Assembly: GCA_018241325.1 (NCBI GenBank)
Contig: JAFEEB010000029.1
Location: 35,173-99,172, forward strand
Direction: 5' to 3'
Origin: Pseudomonadota bacterium
GTDB lineage: Bacteria > Pseudomonadota > Gammaproteobacteria > Burkholderiales > Burkholderiaceae_C
Length of the DNA: 64,000 nt
The position numbers were made by a program, and so were the translations under genes. Positions 9,050-17,689 of the stretch are shown here, in pieces. A model generated the notes under the pieces. It worked only from the letters and a program-made list of their open reading frames with translations. It searched no databases and was not told the origin of the DNA. Position 1 is the first letter of the stretch; each line of letters begins with the position of its first letter.

Positions 9050-10165
9050 TCAGGCGAACACGCCGGCGGTGTCCTGCATGCGCTCGCTCACCTGGCCCAG
9101 GTGGTGCAGCGTGTCGCCCCAGCAGAGCTCCAGCTGCGTCAGGTATTTGAAGTAGTGGCTGCCGATGTATTCGTCGGTCACGCCGATGCCGCCGTGCAGC
9201 TGCACCGACTGCTGGCCGATGAAGCGCAGCGCCTGGCCCAGCTGCACCTTGGCGCGCGACAGCGCCAGGCGGCGCTCGGCCTCGGGCGCGCCCAGCTTGA
9301 GCGTGGCGTAGTAGCTCATGGAGCGCGCCAGCTCCAGCTGCATCTTCATGTCGGCCACGCGGTGGCGCAGCGCCTGAAAGCTGGCGATGACCACGCCGAA
9401 CTGCTTGCGCTGGTTCATGTACTCGGTGGTGAGCTTGAGCGTTTGATCCATCGCGCCCACGCCCAGCGCGCAGGCGCAGGCGATGCCGATGTCCGCCGCG
9501 TGCGTCAGCGCCGTCAGGCCTTCGGTGGTGATGAGCTGCGCGGGGGCGCCATCCAGCTTCAGGTCGGCGGCGCGCGCCTCGTCCTGCGTCGGGTAGCCGC
9601 GCGTGGCCACGCCCTTGGCCGTGCGCTCGACCATGAACAGCGCGAGCTGGCCGTCCAGCAGGGCGGGTACCACGAAGGCGTCGGCCTGGTCGCCGGCGGG
9701 AACTATGTTTTTGAGAGCTGTCAGCGCATATCCGGCGCCCGCCTTGACCGCTTTTGCTTCGCAAACATCGAGCCGGTAGCGGGCCTTGCGCTCTTGCTGC
9801 GCCAGCACCACCAGGGCTTCGCCGCTGGCGATCTTGGGCAGCCAGGTGCTCTTGATGTCGTCGCTGCCGTAGGCCTGAATGACGGCGCTGGTGACGAAGG
9901 CCTGCGCCAGCGGCTCGCACACGATGCCGCGGCCCAGTTCTTCGAGCACCACCATGGCCTCCACCGGGCCCATGCCCAGGCCTCCATGGTCCTCGCTCAC
10001 GTAAATGCCGGTCAGGCCCAGTTCGGCCAGCGCGTTGTAGGTGCCGCGGTCAAAGCCACCCGCGGTCACGATCTGCTTGCGGCGCTCCACGTCGTAGCTC
10101 TTGTCAACCCACTTGGCGACGGCGTCGCGCAAGGCCAGTTGGTCGTCGGAAAAATCAAAGTCCAT
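9050..10165 (-). CDS. Acyl-CoA dehydrogenase family protein, small-subunit type
   Basis: FAD enzyme of the acyl-CoA dehydrogenase fold, 371 residues: N-terminal helical domain (MDFDFSDDQLALRDAVAKW), central beta domain and C-terminal helical domain with the conserved R-K-QFG element (NQRKQFGVVIASFQALRHR) and the LHGGIGVTDEY signature. The active-site glutamate position is not obvious, as in the smaller chain of two-subunit dehydrogenases such as the pimeloyl-CoA dehydrogenase pair (PimC/PimD). The larger partner is encoded just upstream on the same strand. Residues 137-155 are encoded by a copy of a dispersed genomic repeat (9702-9757), an in-frame insertion in the central domain. Confidence 0.85.
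   Translation of the reverse strand: MDFDFSDDQLALRDAVAKWVDKSYDVERRKQIVTAGGFDRGTYNALAELGLTGIYVSEDHGGLGMGPVEAMVVLEELGRGIVCEPLAQAFVTSAVIQAYGSDDIKSTWLPKIASGEALVVLAQQERKARYRLDVCEAKAVKAGAGYALTALKNIVPAGDQADAFVVPALLDGQLALFMVERTAKGVATRGYPTQDEARAADLKLDGAPAQLITTEGLTALTHAADIGIACACALGVGAMDQTLKLTTEYMNQRKQFGVVIASFQALRHRVADMKMQLELARSMSYYATLKLGAPEAERRLALSRAKVQLGQALRFIGQQSVQLHGGIGVTDEYIGSHYFKYLTQLELCWGDTLHHLGQVSERMQDTAGVFA
9702..9757 (-). repeat. Dispersed Comamonadaceae-type repeat, copy inside an acyl-CoA dehydrogenase gene
   Basis: Read on the plus strand, this segment carries ACTAT..TTTTTGAGAGCTG followed by TCAGCGC and ends in CGCTTTTGC. Its core (GAGCTGTCAGCGC) matches the other four copies in this window (GAGCTGCCAGCGC at 11702-11755 reversed, AGCTGCCAGCGCT at 43592 and 56287). 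It is translated in frame within the host gene. Confidence 0.65.
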
Positions 10166-10200
10166 GATGGGGATCCTTGGAAACTGTCAATGCAAAACAG

Positions 10201-10307
10201 CCGGACGCAGAGGACGCAAAAATGACGCAGAGGACGCAAAAGAAATCCAAAAAATGATTTCGAATTTTTTGCGTCCTTTGCGAATTCTTTGCGTCCTCTG
10301 CGTCCGG
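10201..10307. repeat. Large inverted repeat with internal direct repeats between two acyl-CoA dehydrogenase genes
   Basis: The left arm (10201 to about 10248) and right arm (about 10256-10307) are near-perfect inverted copies; the outer 20 bases, starting CCGGACGCAGAGGACGC, match exactly. Each arm also holds two direct copies of a GACGCAGAGGACGCAAAA-like unit. Transcribed, this would fold into a stem of roughly 48 bp. It resembles the widespread 'GCGTCCTTTGCG' palindromic repeats seen between genes in many environmental bacteria. It fills most of the 165-base gap, so it may process or attenuate the shared transcript. Confidence 0.85.
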
Positions 10308-10330
10308 TATTCAGGCCTTCCAACCGTCGC

Positions 10331-11539
10331 TCAGCCCAGCACCGTCTGCGCGACGATATTGCGCTGCACCTCGTTGCTGCCGCCATAGATGGTGGTCTTG
10401 CGCATGTTGAAGTAGTTGGCCGCCAGCGGCGCGTTGTCCACGTTGCCGCCCGGAAAACCCTGCAAGCCCGCCGCGGCGGCCTGGTCGCCCTGCCAGCCGG
10501 CGGCCATGGCCTCGTGGATGAAGGGCAGGGCGTACGGCCCGGCGGCCAGCATCATCAGCTCGGTGTAGCGCTGCTGGATCTCGCTGCCCTTGATCTTGAG
10601 CAGGCCGGCGATGTCCAGCGCGTTGCGGCCGGACTTTTCGGCCGACAGCACGCGCAGCACCAGCATCTCGAGTGCCACGACGTCCACCTCCAGCAGGGCG
10701 ATCTGGTCGCGAAAGCGCAGGTCGTCCCACACGCCCTCGGCCTTGGCGATGCGCTTCAAACGCTCCAGCTCCCGCTTGGCGCGGTTCACGTCGGCGATGT
10801 TGGTGCGCTCGTGGCTGAGCAGGTGCTTGGCGTAGGTCCAGCCCTTGTTTTCCTCGCCGATCAGGTTCTCGGCCGGCACCTCGACGTTGTCGAAGAACAC
10901 GTCGTTGACCTCGCACTCGCCATCCAGCAGCTTGATCGGGCGCACGCTGACGCCGGGCGACTTCATGTCCAGCAGCAAAAAGCTGATGCCCGTTTGCGGC
11001 TTGCCCTCGTTGCTGGTGCGCACCAGGTTGAACATCCACTCGCCGTACTGACCCAGTGTGGTCCAGGTCTTCTGGCCGTTGACGATGTATTTGTCGCCCT
11101 TGCGCTCGGCCTTGGTGCGCAGCGACGCCAGGTCCGAGCCCGAGCCCGGCTCGCTGTAGCCCTGGCTCCACCACACCTCGCCACTGGCGATGCCGGGCAG
11201 AAAGCGCTTTTGCTGCTCGGGGGAGCCATAGGCCATGATGACGGGCGCCACCATCACCGGGCCGAAGGGCACGATGCGCGGCGCGCCGGCCATGGCGCAT
11301 TCCTCCTCGAACAAGTGCTTTTGCACCGCGCTCCAGCCGGGGCCGCCGAACTGGACGGGCCAGCCATAGCCCAGCCAGCCCTTCTTGCCCAAAATCTTGG
11401 CCCAGGTCTGCATGTCGCCCTGCGTCAGCAGCTGCGCCTTGTGCACCTTGGCGGCGATCGCGGGCGGCAGGTTCGCCTTGACCCAGGCGCGAATCTCGTC
11501 GCGAAATTTCAACTCGTCGGGGGTGAATGCCAAATCCAT
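10331..11539 (-). CDS. Acyl-CoA dehydrogenase family protein, large-subunit type
   Basis: FAD-dependent acyl-CoA dehydrogenase of 402 residues, probably the catalytic chain of a two-subunit enzyme with the product of 9050-10165. Visible are the substrate/FAD region SQGYSEPGSGSDLASLRTKA, the middle-domain GQKTWTT element, and the C-terminal IYGGSNEVQRNIVAQ segment typical of the family. It resembles proteins annotated as pimeloyl-CoA dehydrogenase large subunit (PimC). A good ribosome site (AAGGAG) precedes ATG 11539. The genuine acyl substrate is not determined. Confidence 0.87.
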   Translation of the reverse strand: MDLAFTPDELKFRDEIRAWVKANLPPAIAAKVHKAQLLTQGDMQTWAKILGKKGWLGYGWPVQFGGPGWSAVQKHLFEEECAMAGAPRIVPFGPVMVAPVIMAYGSPEQQKRFLPGIASGEVWWSQGYSEPGSGSDLASLRTKAERKGDKYIVNGQKTWTTLGQYGEWMFNLVRTSNEGKPQTGISFLLLDMKSPGVSVRPIKLLDGECEVNDVFFDNVEVPAENLIGEENKGWTYAKHLLSHERTNIADVNRAKRELERLKRIAKAEGVWDDLRFRDQIALLEVDVVALEMLVLRVLSAEKSGRNALDIAGLLKIKGSEIQQRYTELMMLAAGPYALPFIHEAMAAGWQGDQAAAAGLQGFPGGNVDNAPLAANYFNMRKTTIYGGSNEVQRNIVAQTVLG

Positions 11540-11554
11540 GGGGGGATCTCCTTG

Positions 11555-12265
11555 TCAGCTTGGCGTTGTAGCACGGCCGGGCGCTTCGTCCGGTCCGCCC
11601 GGCGACACGGCCACGCCCAGTTCCGCGCACAGGCGCGCCACGGTGGCCTGCAGGGTTGCCAGCTCGGTCTCCAGCCGGTCGATGCGCCCGGTTTGTGACT
11701 CCAATGGGCTTGCAGCGCTTGCTGGATAAGCGCTGGCAGCTCTTGATTCGATAGTGACGGGTCCGCACAGCCGATGCGTCCAGCGCGCCTCGCGCTCGCC
11801 CGGCGCGCGCGGCAGCCGCTGCGTCAGCGGGCCGCCCTTGTCCTCGACGCGCTCGGCCAGTTCGTTCAGGAACCCTTCCACCGACGACACGTCGGCAAAG
11901 CGGTACCAGCGCTCGGCGTTCAGGCGCAGCTCGGCCGCCGTTTGCGGCCCGCGCAGCATCAGCAGGCCCAGCAGCACCGCCGACTGCTCGGGCACGGCCA
12001 GGGCGCGCTGCGTGTTGTGCTCGTATTTGGTCACGCGGCTGCCCGAAGACCCGATGACCAGACCCAGCGCCTTGAGTGCATCCAGCGCCTCCTGCGCATC
12101 GGCCTCGCTCACATCCATCACCGGATCGCGGCTGGTCTTCTGGTTGCAGCCGATGACCACGCCATTGAGCGACAGTGGATAGGTGTCGGGCACCGTGCGG
12201 GCCTTTTCCATCAGCGTGCCCAGCACGCGCGCTTCGATCGGGGTGAGGGGGCGCAGGTCAGTCAT
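11555..12265 (-). CDS. YceH-family (DUF480) winged-helix protein
   Basis: Conserved protein of unknown function, 236 residues, with tandem winged-helix domains ([20 protein letters not shown] near the start; [20 protein letters not shown] in the middle) and a C-terminal coiled coil ([19 protein letters not shown]). Family members I know are about 215-220 residues. The excess matches an 18-codon in-frame copy of a dispersed repeat (residues 171-188, 11702-11755) lying between the second winged helix and the coiled coil. It is divergent from purN with a 25-base gap. Confidence 0.85.
   Translation of the reverse strand: MTDLRPLTPIEARVLGTLMEKARTVPDTYPLSLNGVVIGCNQKTSRDPVMDVSEADAQEALDALKALGLVIGSSGSRVTKYEHNTQRALAVPEQSAVLLGLLMLRGPQTAAELRLNAERWYRFADVSSVEGFLNELAERVEDKGGPLTQRLPRAPGEREARWTHRLCGPVTIESRAASAYPASAASPLESQTGRIDRLETELATLQATVARLCAELGVAVSPGGPDEAPGRATTPS
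11702..11755 (-). repeat. Dispersed Comamonadaceae-type repeat, copy inside the yceH-like gene
   Basis: On the minus strand the copy reads ACTATCGAATCAAGAGCTGC then CAGCGCTTATCCAGCAAGCG. Its centre is a palindrome (AGCGCTT at 11714-11720 and AAGCGCT at 11728-11734). It is 54 bases, exactly 18 codons, and adds a Ser/Ala-rich stretch to the host protein without breaking the frame. Confidence 0.8.
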
Positions 12266-12290
12266 GCCGGCAAGGATAATCCCGGCCAAG

Positions 12291-12872
12291 ATGAAAAACA
12301 TCGTCATCCTGATCTCCGGCACCGGCAGCAACATGGCCGCCATCGTGCGCGCCGCCGAGCAGCAGCGCTGGGCCGAGCGGCTGGATGCGCGCGTGGCCGC
12401 CGTCATCAGCAACCGCCCGGATGCCAAAGGCCTGCTTACAGCGCGCGAGGCGGGCATCGCCACCGCCGCGGTCGATCACAAGGCCTTTGCCGACCGCCAG
12501 GCGTTCGACGCTGCCCTGATGGCCGAGGTGGACCGCCACGCGCCGTCGCTGGTGGTGCTGGCCGGCTTCATGCGCATCCTCACGCCCGGCTTCGTGGCGC
12601 ACTACGACGGTCGATTGATCAACATCCACCCCAGCCTGCTGCCAGCCTTCCCCGGCCTGCACACGCACCAGCGCGCCATCGACATGGGCTGCCGCGTGGC
12701 CGGGGCCACCGTGCACCAGGTCACGGCCGAACTGGACCACGGTGCCATCCTGGCCCAGGCCGTGGTGCCCGTGCTGCCGGATGACACCGCCGACACGCTG
12801 GCGGCGCGGGTGCTGACGCAGGAGCATTTGATCTATCCGCGCGCCATTGGCGATCTGCTCTCTGTTTTATAG
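12291..12872 (+). CDS. purN: Phosphoribosylglycinamide formyltransferase
   Basis: Third step of de novo purine synthesis: transfers a formyl group from 10-formyl-tetrahydrofolate to GAR. 193 residues, the normal length. The phosphate loop ([12 protein letters not shown]), the catalytic Asn/His segment ([20 protein letters not shown]) and the catalytic Asp region ([14 protein letters not shown]) are intact. The start is ATG 12291, giving the [14 protein letters not shown]-terminus standard for PurN. In relatives I expect an rsmB-like gene close downstream; here a 4.7-kb ATPase-helicase gene intervenes. Confidence 0.96.
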   Translation: MKNIVILISGTGSNMAAIVRAAEQQRWAERLDARVAAVISNRPDAKGLLTAREAGIATAAVDHKAFADRQAFDAALMAEVDRHAPSLVVLAGFMRILTPGFVAHYDGRLINIHPSLLPAFPGLHTHQRAIDMGCRVAGATVHQVTAELDHGAILAQAVVPVLPDDTADTLAARVLTQEHLIYPRAIGDLLSVL

Positions 12873-12928
12873 ACGAGCCAGAGTGATCGCTTCGCTATTG
12901 ACGTTGACTGCACCAAACCATCGGGACT

Positions 12929-15900
12929 ATGGACACAACGGCTTACATGGATGCCTTTCTCAAAGAGCTCATTGATCAACGCCTGCGCTCGTACAAAGCC
13001 GAGCCAGGTCGGTTGAAGGAAGACGCGGGCAGAGAGGCAACGGTGTTGGCGGGTGGTTATGGTTACCGCCAGATACTGGAGCTGGTGCAGAACGGTGCCG
13101 ACGCCCTGATCGAACAAAGAGAGCAGGACGGCGTTCAAGCGGATGCAGGCCGAATCCACGTCCGGCTCCACGATCGGCATCTCTACGTGGCCAACACAGG
13201 TGCACCGTTCACAAAGGAGGGGCTCGTCACCCTCCTCAGTTCTGACGTGTCCACCAAACGGGGCAACCAGATCGGGCGCTTCGGCCTCGGATTCAAGTCG
13301 CTGCTCAAGCTCGGCGGCCGCATTGACGTTTTTACGCGGCGGTCAGGTGCCATACGTTTTGATCCAGAGCGCTGTCACGCGGAGCTGTGCGACCGTTTCA
13401 AAGTGCAAACTGCACCTCGTTTGCGTCTTGCTTGGTTTCTTGACGAGGAGGAACGCGCAGCCGACCCGATTCTTGGCGAACTCAGCTGGGCTGAAACGGT
13501 CGTTCGCGCCGCAATTTTCTCAGATGACTTGCTGGGTCCTTTACGCAATGAACTGCTCGCGTTCCCTGCCGAGTTCTTGCTGTTTTTTCCGATTCCTACG
13601 GTATTGACGTTGGAGAGTGACGCGCAGGCGCCTCGTGAAATCAGCCTCAAGGACGACGGTCAAGATCGCGTGTTGCATGACGGTTCAACCAGCACGCGTT
13701 GGCGTCTTGCGCAGCGTGAGGTTCGGATTTGTGACCGCCGTGCGTTGGACGACGCTACACATATCCACGGACGCGAGTCTGTGCCGGTTGCCTGGGCCAT
13801 GCCAATTGAAGGACGGCGAGAGGAGAAGGGTCGATTCTGGGCGTTCTTTCCCACGAAGACGCAAACCTATCTGCCAGGGATCGTCAATGCTCCGTGGAAG
13901 CTCAACAGCGACCGCAATGCCATCATTGGCGGCGAGTGGAACCGCGTGTTGATGACCGAGGCAGCTGCGTTGATTGCCGAGAATTTGTCAGGCCTTGCAA
14001 GTCCTGACGAACCCGCGCGGCCTCTGGACGCATTTCCGAGGCAAATGGTGGGCAAGGACGAGGACGCTGCGCCTTTGGTGGAAGCGCTGTGGGAAAGGCT
14101 CGAAACCAGCGCAGTCATCGCGGACGCCGCCGGCACACTGCGGGCGGCGTCTGAAGTTCGGCGCCATCCCTGGGATGCACCGAAATTCGCCGAGGAGTGG
14201 CGTGCGCTTTCAAAGCAAAGCGAACTTCACCAACTCGTGCACCCTGGCTGCCTGGAGGGCCAGCGGGCTAGCCGCCTCAACGCGTTGGCGACACGACTGG
14301 AAGCGAAAGCGCCGGGAGGCATTCCGGCCCCGCTTAGCCGGTGCAGCGCGGCTGACTGGTTTGCCCGGATCGCGTCAACCAGGACCGATGCGGGAATGGA
14401 TGTCTTGAGGCTCGCACAATCCCTGTCCGAGGGGGTGAAGTCTGGCGAGTGGTATCTGATACGGCCCACCTTGGCCATCATTCCGACCGCCAGCGGCAGG
14501 CTCGTTACGGCGGATCAAGCTGTGCTCGCATCGGAGGGCATTTCGGTGCCCGGTCGAGAATCCGTGGCAATGGAACTGCAGTCCAACGAGGCTGCGTGCC
14601 GCATCCTTGCCGACGTGTTGAAAGTGCGCGAGCCCGACGAACAGTTGTGGATTCAAGTGCTTGAGAAGACGCTTTCCGCTCTAAAGCGATCCGGTTCCGT
14701 GAATGATACGGACTGGAATGGATTCTGGTCGCAGTTGCGTGGTGCGCCGGAAGGTGCACGAAAGCGCTTTCTCGAGAGGCATAAGGGCGAGGTTCTCGTG
14801 CGCCGTCGCGATGGGCAATGGGTGAGGGCGGATGCAGCGCTGCTGCCTGGTCGGCTTGTCGACGGCGTTGACACGTCCACAAACGCGGGCATTCTTGTCG
14901 ATCACACAACGCACGATAAAGATGTGACATCGCTGGACCGTCTTGGCACGGTCGATCTTCCGATGGGCGATATTGGTCCCGATATATACAGTGTTATATC
15001 GAGTAAGAGTAGGTTTCTGGGCGAGTGGTTAAGCAGCTGCAAGGATCGCTACAAACGAGAACACAGTAACTCTGCATCCCGAAGCTATTTGGAGCCGATT
15101 GGTCTGGTCATGCCACGCAGCTTCGCGTTGCTTGAAAAGCTCTCTGGAATGTCGAGTGCGCGCTTCACGTCGCATCTCTTGAAGCGCGTGGAAGAACCAA
15201 AATTCCGCGACACCATTGGCTTTGGTCACGCCACCACCAAGGCGTACCCCAAGATAGATGTTTTGCACCCCTTGTCTTCCTTTCTACTTGCCTGCGGTAA
15301 GGTGCAATTAGGTACACAGCATGTGGTGTCTCTCAAGTCTATCTTTGCTCGTCGCGATGAACCAACGCTGGCAGGCTTACTGAGCGACCCGTCGGTCGAA
15401 CCGGCGCTCGCTCTATTGCAAGAGTCGGATCTATTTCCGCTCGTACCCGACAAAGTAGAACTAACCGAACTCTGGCGTTCAGCATTCGAAGCGTGCTCCA
15501 CGGCAGATGCCGTCGCCCGTGGCGAGTTGCTCGATTTGTGGCGCGCTGCGGCTAAGGATGGAGTGGTACCCGTCGAGCTCCCAGGGCCGGATGGCGCGGT
15601 GCGTTTGAACGACGTGTTTGTCACCGCTTCTCCCAACTTGGCGAGACTGGCGCGCGAGAACCATCACACGGTGGCCGTGCTCGACGACGACACCATGAGG
15701 CTGTGGTTGAACAAGGGTGCGAGTGAACTCGCAGATTTGATCGAACCCGGTTGGGACGAAACTGAAGGGCCGCTCGAACGTTTAGCCGAAGTGGTGCCGG
15801 AGTTCCACAATGTCCTGCGCGCCGACATTCGTGACTCGCTTGGGTGTCAACGGGTGAAAGGTCTTCGACTGCGCATTGGTGATGCCGGTAAGGCTGTGTC

Positions 15901-17674
15901 CTGCCTGGTGTGGAAAGGCGCCTTGTATCTAGACGTTGGTACGCTGAAGGATGTTCCGCGCCAGAGTCGACTGCGCCGTTTGCTTGCCGAGGTCGCATCT
16001 GCCGGTTGGCTTGTGGAGTCGGAAGATGTGGCGTTGAAGCGAGTCGCTGATGCGGATGTGGACAAGCGCAGGGCGCATGTTGCGCGGGGTGAAACACTGG
16101 CTGAGCGTCTCCTGCGTGCCGTGGGTGACCGAGTCGATCCTTTGCTGGAAACTCTGGGTGACGCGCTCAGGCAGCAAGATTTCATTCGCGAGTGTTCGTC
16201 GCAGCAGTTGGCGGAATTGGTACTCGCCCAGTTTGGCCCGAGTGCGCTGTATGGCCTGAGAGAGACGTTAAGAGACGAAGGCTTGCGCCCACCAGAACGA
16301 TGGACCACTGCCGCCACCGTTGCATTCGTGACCAGTATTGGCTTTCCGGCTGAGTTTGCCTCCTCGGCCCAGGCCCGACGTGAAGCTGAGGAATTTGTCA
16401 GCGGTCCGATTGAGCTCAAGAAACTGCATGACTTTCAACAAGAGGTTTTCGACGGTCTGAGCGAGTTGCTCGCCAGCAGCACCCAACGGCGGCGTGCTGT
16501 TGTCAGTTTGCCCACTGGCGGCGGCAAGACGCGGGTGGCGGTGGAGACCGCAGTACGGTTGGTGCTTGCGCCCGAGGATAGGCGCCGCAGCGTTCTTTGG
16601 ATTGCGCAGACCGATGAACTGTGTGAACAGGCCGTGCAGGCATTTCGCCAGGTCTGGGTGAACTTTGGCGCGCAGCGCACGGATTTGCGCATCGTGCGTC
16701 TGTGGGGCGGGAACGCCAACCCGGCTGCGCCAGAGATCGGCAAGCCCACCGTTGTTATCGCGTCGATTCAGACGTTGAACAACCGCTTTGCAGATGACGA
16801 GATGGCATGGCTGAGCACACCGGGTCTCGTCGTTCTTGATGAATGTCACCACGCTATCACGCCAAGTTACACAGCTCTTCTGCGCTGGTTAGACGCAGAA
16901 GCGCCGCGTCCCGGAGTGCCAGTGAAGGATGAACCGCCGATCGTCGGCTTGAGTGCAACGCCCTTTCGCATGGGCGAGGACGAGAGCCGACGTTTGGCAC
17001 GGCGTTTTGACGAGCGGTGGCTTCCAAGAAATCAGGAGAATTTGTATTTGCGTTTGCGTGATCAAGGGGTGCTTGCTCATCCGAATTACGAGTCGCTCGA
17101 ATCCGGCAGTCGTTTCACGGAGGATGAGTTGAGCCGCCTGGATCGCGTCGGATTGGCTTGGGAGGGGCTCGAGTTCGAAAATTTGCTAGAGGAGATCAAC
17201 CAGCGTCTCGCGACTGACTCGCAACGCAATGAGCTTCTGGTGCAGTGCATCGAGGCGAGCGATGAGCGTTCGATACTTTTCTTTGCCAATTCGGTGGCGC
17301 ACGCCACGGAGATGGCGGCACGTCTGAATCTGCTTGGCATTGGCGCTGCCGCCATCAGTGGCGAAACACCTCCGGCCACGCGCCGCTGGTTTCTGCAGCG
17401 TTTCCAGACGGGTGAGTTGCGTGTGCTGTGCAACCACAGTGTTCTGACCACAGGTTTCGATGCGCCAAAGACAGACATGATCTTGATTGCGCGGCAGGTT
17501 TTCAGTCCCGTGCGCTACATGCAGATGGTGGGGCGCGGACTGCGCGGCGAACAGAATGGAGGCACGCACTCGTGTCGCGTCGTTACTGTGATGGACAACT
17601 TGGGTCGTTTCCAGAGTAAGCATCCATATCACTATTGCCAGAAACATTTTTCGATCCCTGACGACACCGTCTAA
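12929..17674 (+). CDS. Sacsin/Hsp90-like ATPase fused to an SF2 DEAD/DEAH-type helicase, candidate single-gene defence protein
   Basis: 1581-residue cytoplasmic protein. The N-terminal GHKL ATPase has an Hsp90-style N box (ELVQNGADA, residues 51-59), an NTG box (87-91) and the lid motif GRFGLGFKS (116-124). The C-terminus is an SF2 helicase: Walker A LPTGGGKT (Lys 1200), DECH (1304-1307), SAT (1342-1344) and motif VI QMVGRGLR (1532-1539). About 900 residues between them match nothing I recognise. Two hand-counted 60-base stretches (14881-14940, 15001-15060) gave 31 and 30 G+C, well below the neighbours, and codon use is relaxed, indicating horizontal transfer. It stands alone between purN and the rsmB-like gene. 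GHKL-helicase fusions occur in defence islands; an anti-phage role is inference. Confidence 0.85.
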   Translation: MDTTAYMDAFLKELIDQRLRSYKAEPGRLKEDAGREATVLAGGYGYRQILELVQNGADALIEQREQDGVQADAGRIHVRLHDRHLYVANTGAPFTKEGLVTLLSSDVSTKRGNQIGRFGLGFKSLLKLGGRIDVFTRRSGAIRFDPERCHAELCDRFKVQTAPRLRLAWFLDEEERAADPILGELSWAETVVRAAIFSDDLLGPLRNELLAFPAEFLLFFPIPTVLTLESDAQAPREISLKDDGQDRVLHDGSTSTRWRLAQREVRICDRRALDDATHIHGRESVPVAWAMPIEGRREEKGRFWAFFPTKTQTYLPGIVNAPWKLNSDRNAIIGGEWNRVLMTEAAALIAENLSGLASPDEPARPLDAFPRQMVGKDEDAAPLVEALWERLETSAVIADAAGTLRAASEVRRHPWDAPKFAEEWRALSKQSELHQLVHPGCLEGQRASRLNALATRLEAKAPGGIPAPLSRCSAADWFARIASTRTDAGMDVLRLAQSLSEGVKSGEWYLIRPTLAIIPTASGRLVTADQAVLASEGISVPGRESVAMELQSNEAACRILADVLKVREPDEQLWIQVLEKTLSALKRSGSVNDTDWNGFWSQLRGAPEGARKRFLERHKGEVLVRRRDGQWVRADAALLPGRLVDGVDTSTNAGILVDHTTHDKDVTSLDRLGTVDLPMGDIGPDIYSVISSKSRFLGEWLSSCKDRYKREHSNSASRSYLEPIGLVMPRSFALLEKLSGMSSARFTSHLLKRVEEPKFRDTIGFGHATTKAYPKIDVLHPLSSFLLACGKVQLGTQHVVSLKSIFARRDEPTLAGLLSDPSVEPALALLQESDLFPLVPDKVELTELWRSAFEACSTADAVARGELLDLWRAAAKDGVVPVELPGPDGAVRLNDVFVTASPNLARLARENHHTVAVLDDDTMRLWLNKGASELADLIEPGWDETEGPLERLAEVVPEFHNVLRADIRDSLGCQRVKGLRLRIGDAGKAVSCLVWKGALYLDVGTLKDVPRQSRLRRLLAEVASAGWLVESEDVALKRVADADVDKRRAHVARGETLAERLLRAVGDRVDPLLETLGDALRQQDFIRECSSQQLAELVLAQFGPSALYGLRETLRDEGLRPPERWTTAATVAFVTSIGFPAEFASSAQARREAEEFVSGPIELKKLHDFQQEVFDGLSELLASSTQRRRAVVSLPTGGGKTRVAVETAVRLVLAPEDRRRSVLWIAQTDELCEQAVQAFRQVWVNFGAQRTDLRIVRLWGGNANPAAPEIGKPTVVIASIQTLNNRFADDEMAWLSTPGLVVLDECHHAITPSYTALLRWLDAEAPRPGVPVKDEPPIVGLSATPFRMGEDESRRLARRFDERWLPRNQENLYLRLRDQGVLAHPNYESLESGSRFTEDELSRLDRVGLAWEGLEFENLLEEINQRLATDSQRNELLVQCIEASDERSILFFANSVAHATEMAARLNLLGIGAAAISGETPPATRRWFLQRFQTGELRVLCNHSVLTTGFDAPKTDMILIARQVFSPVRYMQMVGRGLRGEQNGGTHSCRVVTVMDNLGRFQSKHPYHYCQKHFSIPDDTV

Positions 17675-17689
17675 CGTAAGACGACTTTC

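Noticed and set aside
10201..10307. CRISPR-like array because of repeated GACGCAGAGGACGCAAAA units
   Set aside because: Only two units per arm, no regular spacers, and the two halves are inverted to each other; no cas genes nearby.
12898..12928. Sigma-70 promoter (TTGACG/TTGACT) for the ATPase-helicase gene
   Set aside because: -35-like TTGAC elements are present, but the matching -10 position falls on the start codon and is a poor match.
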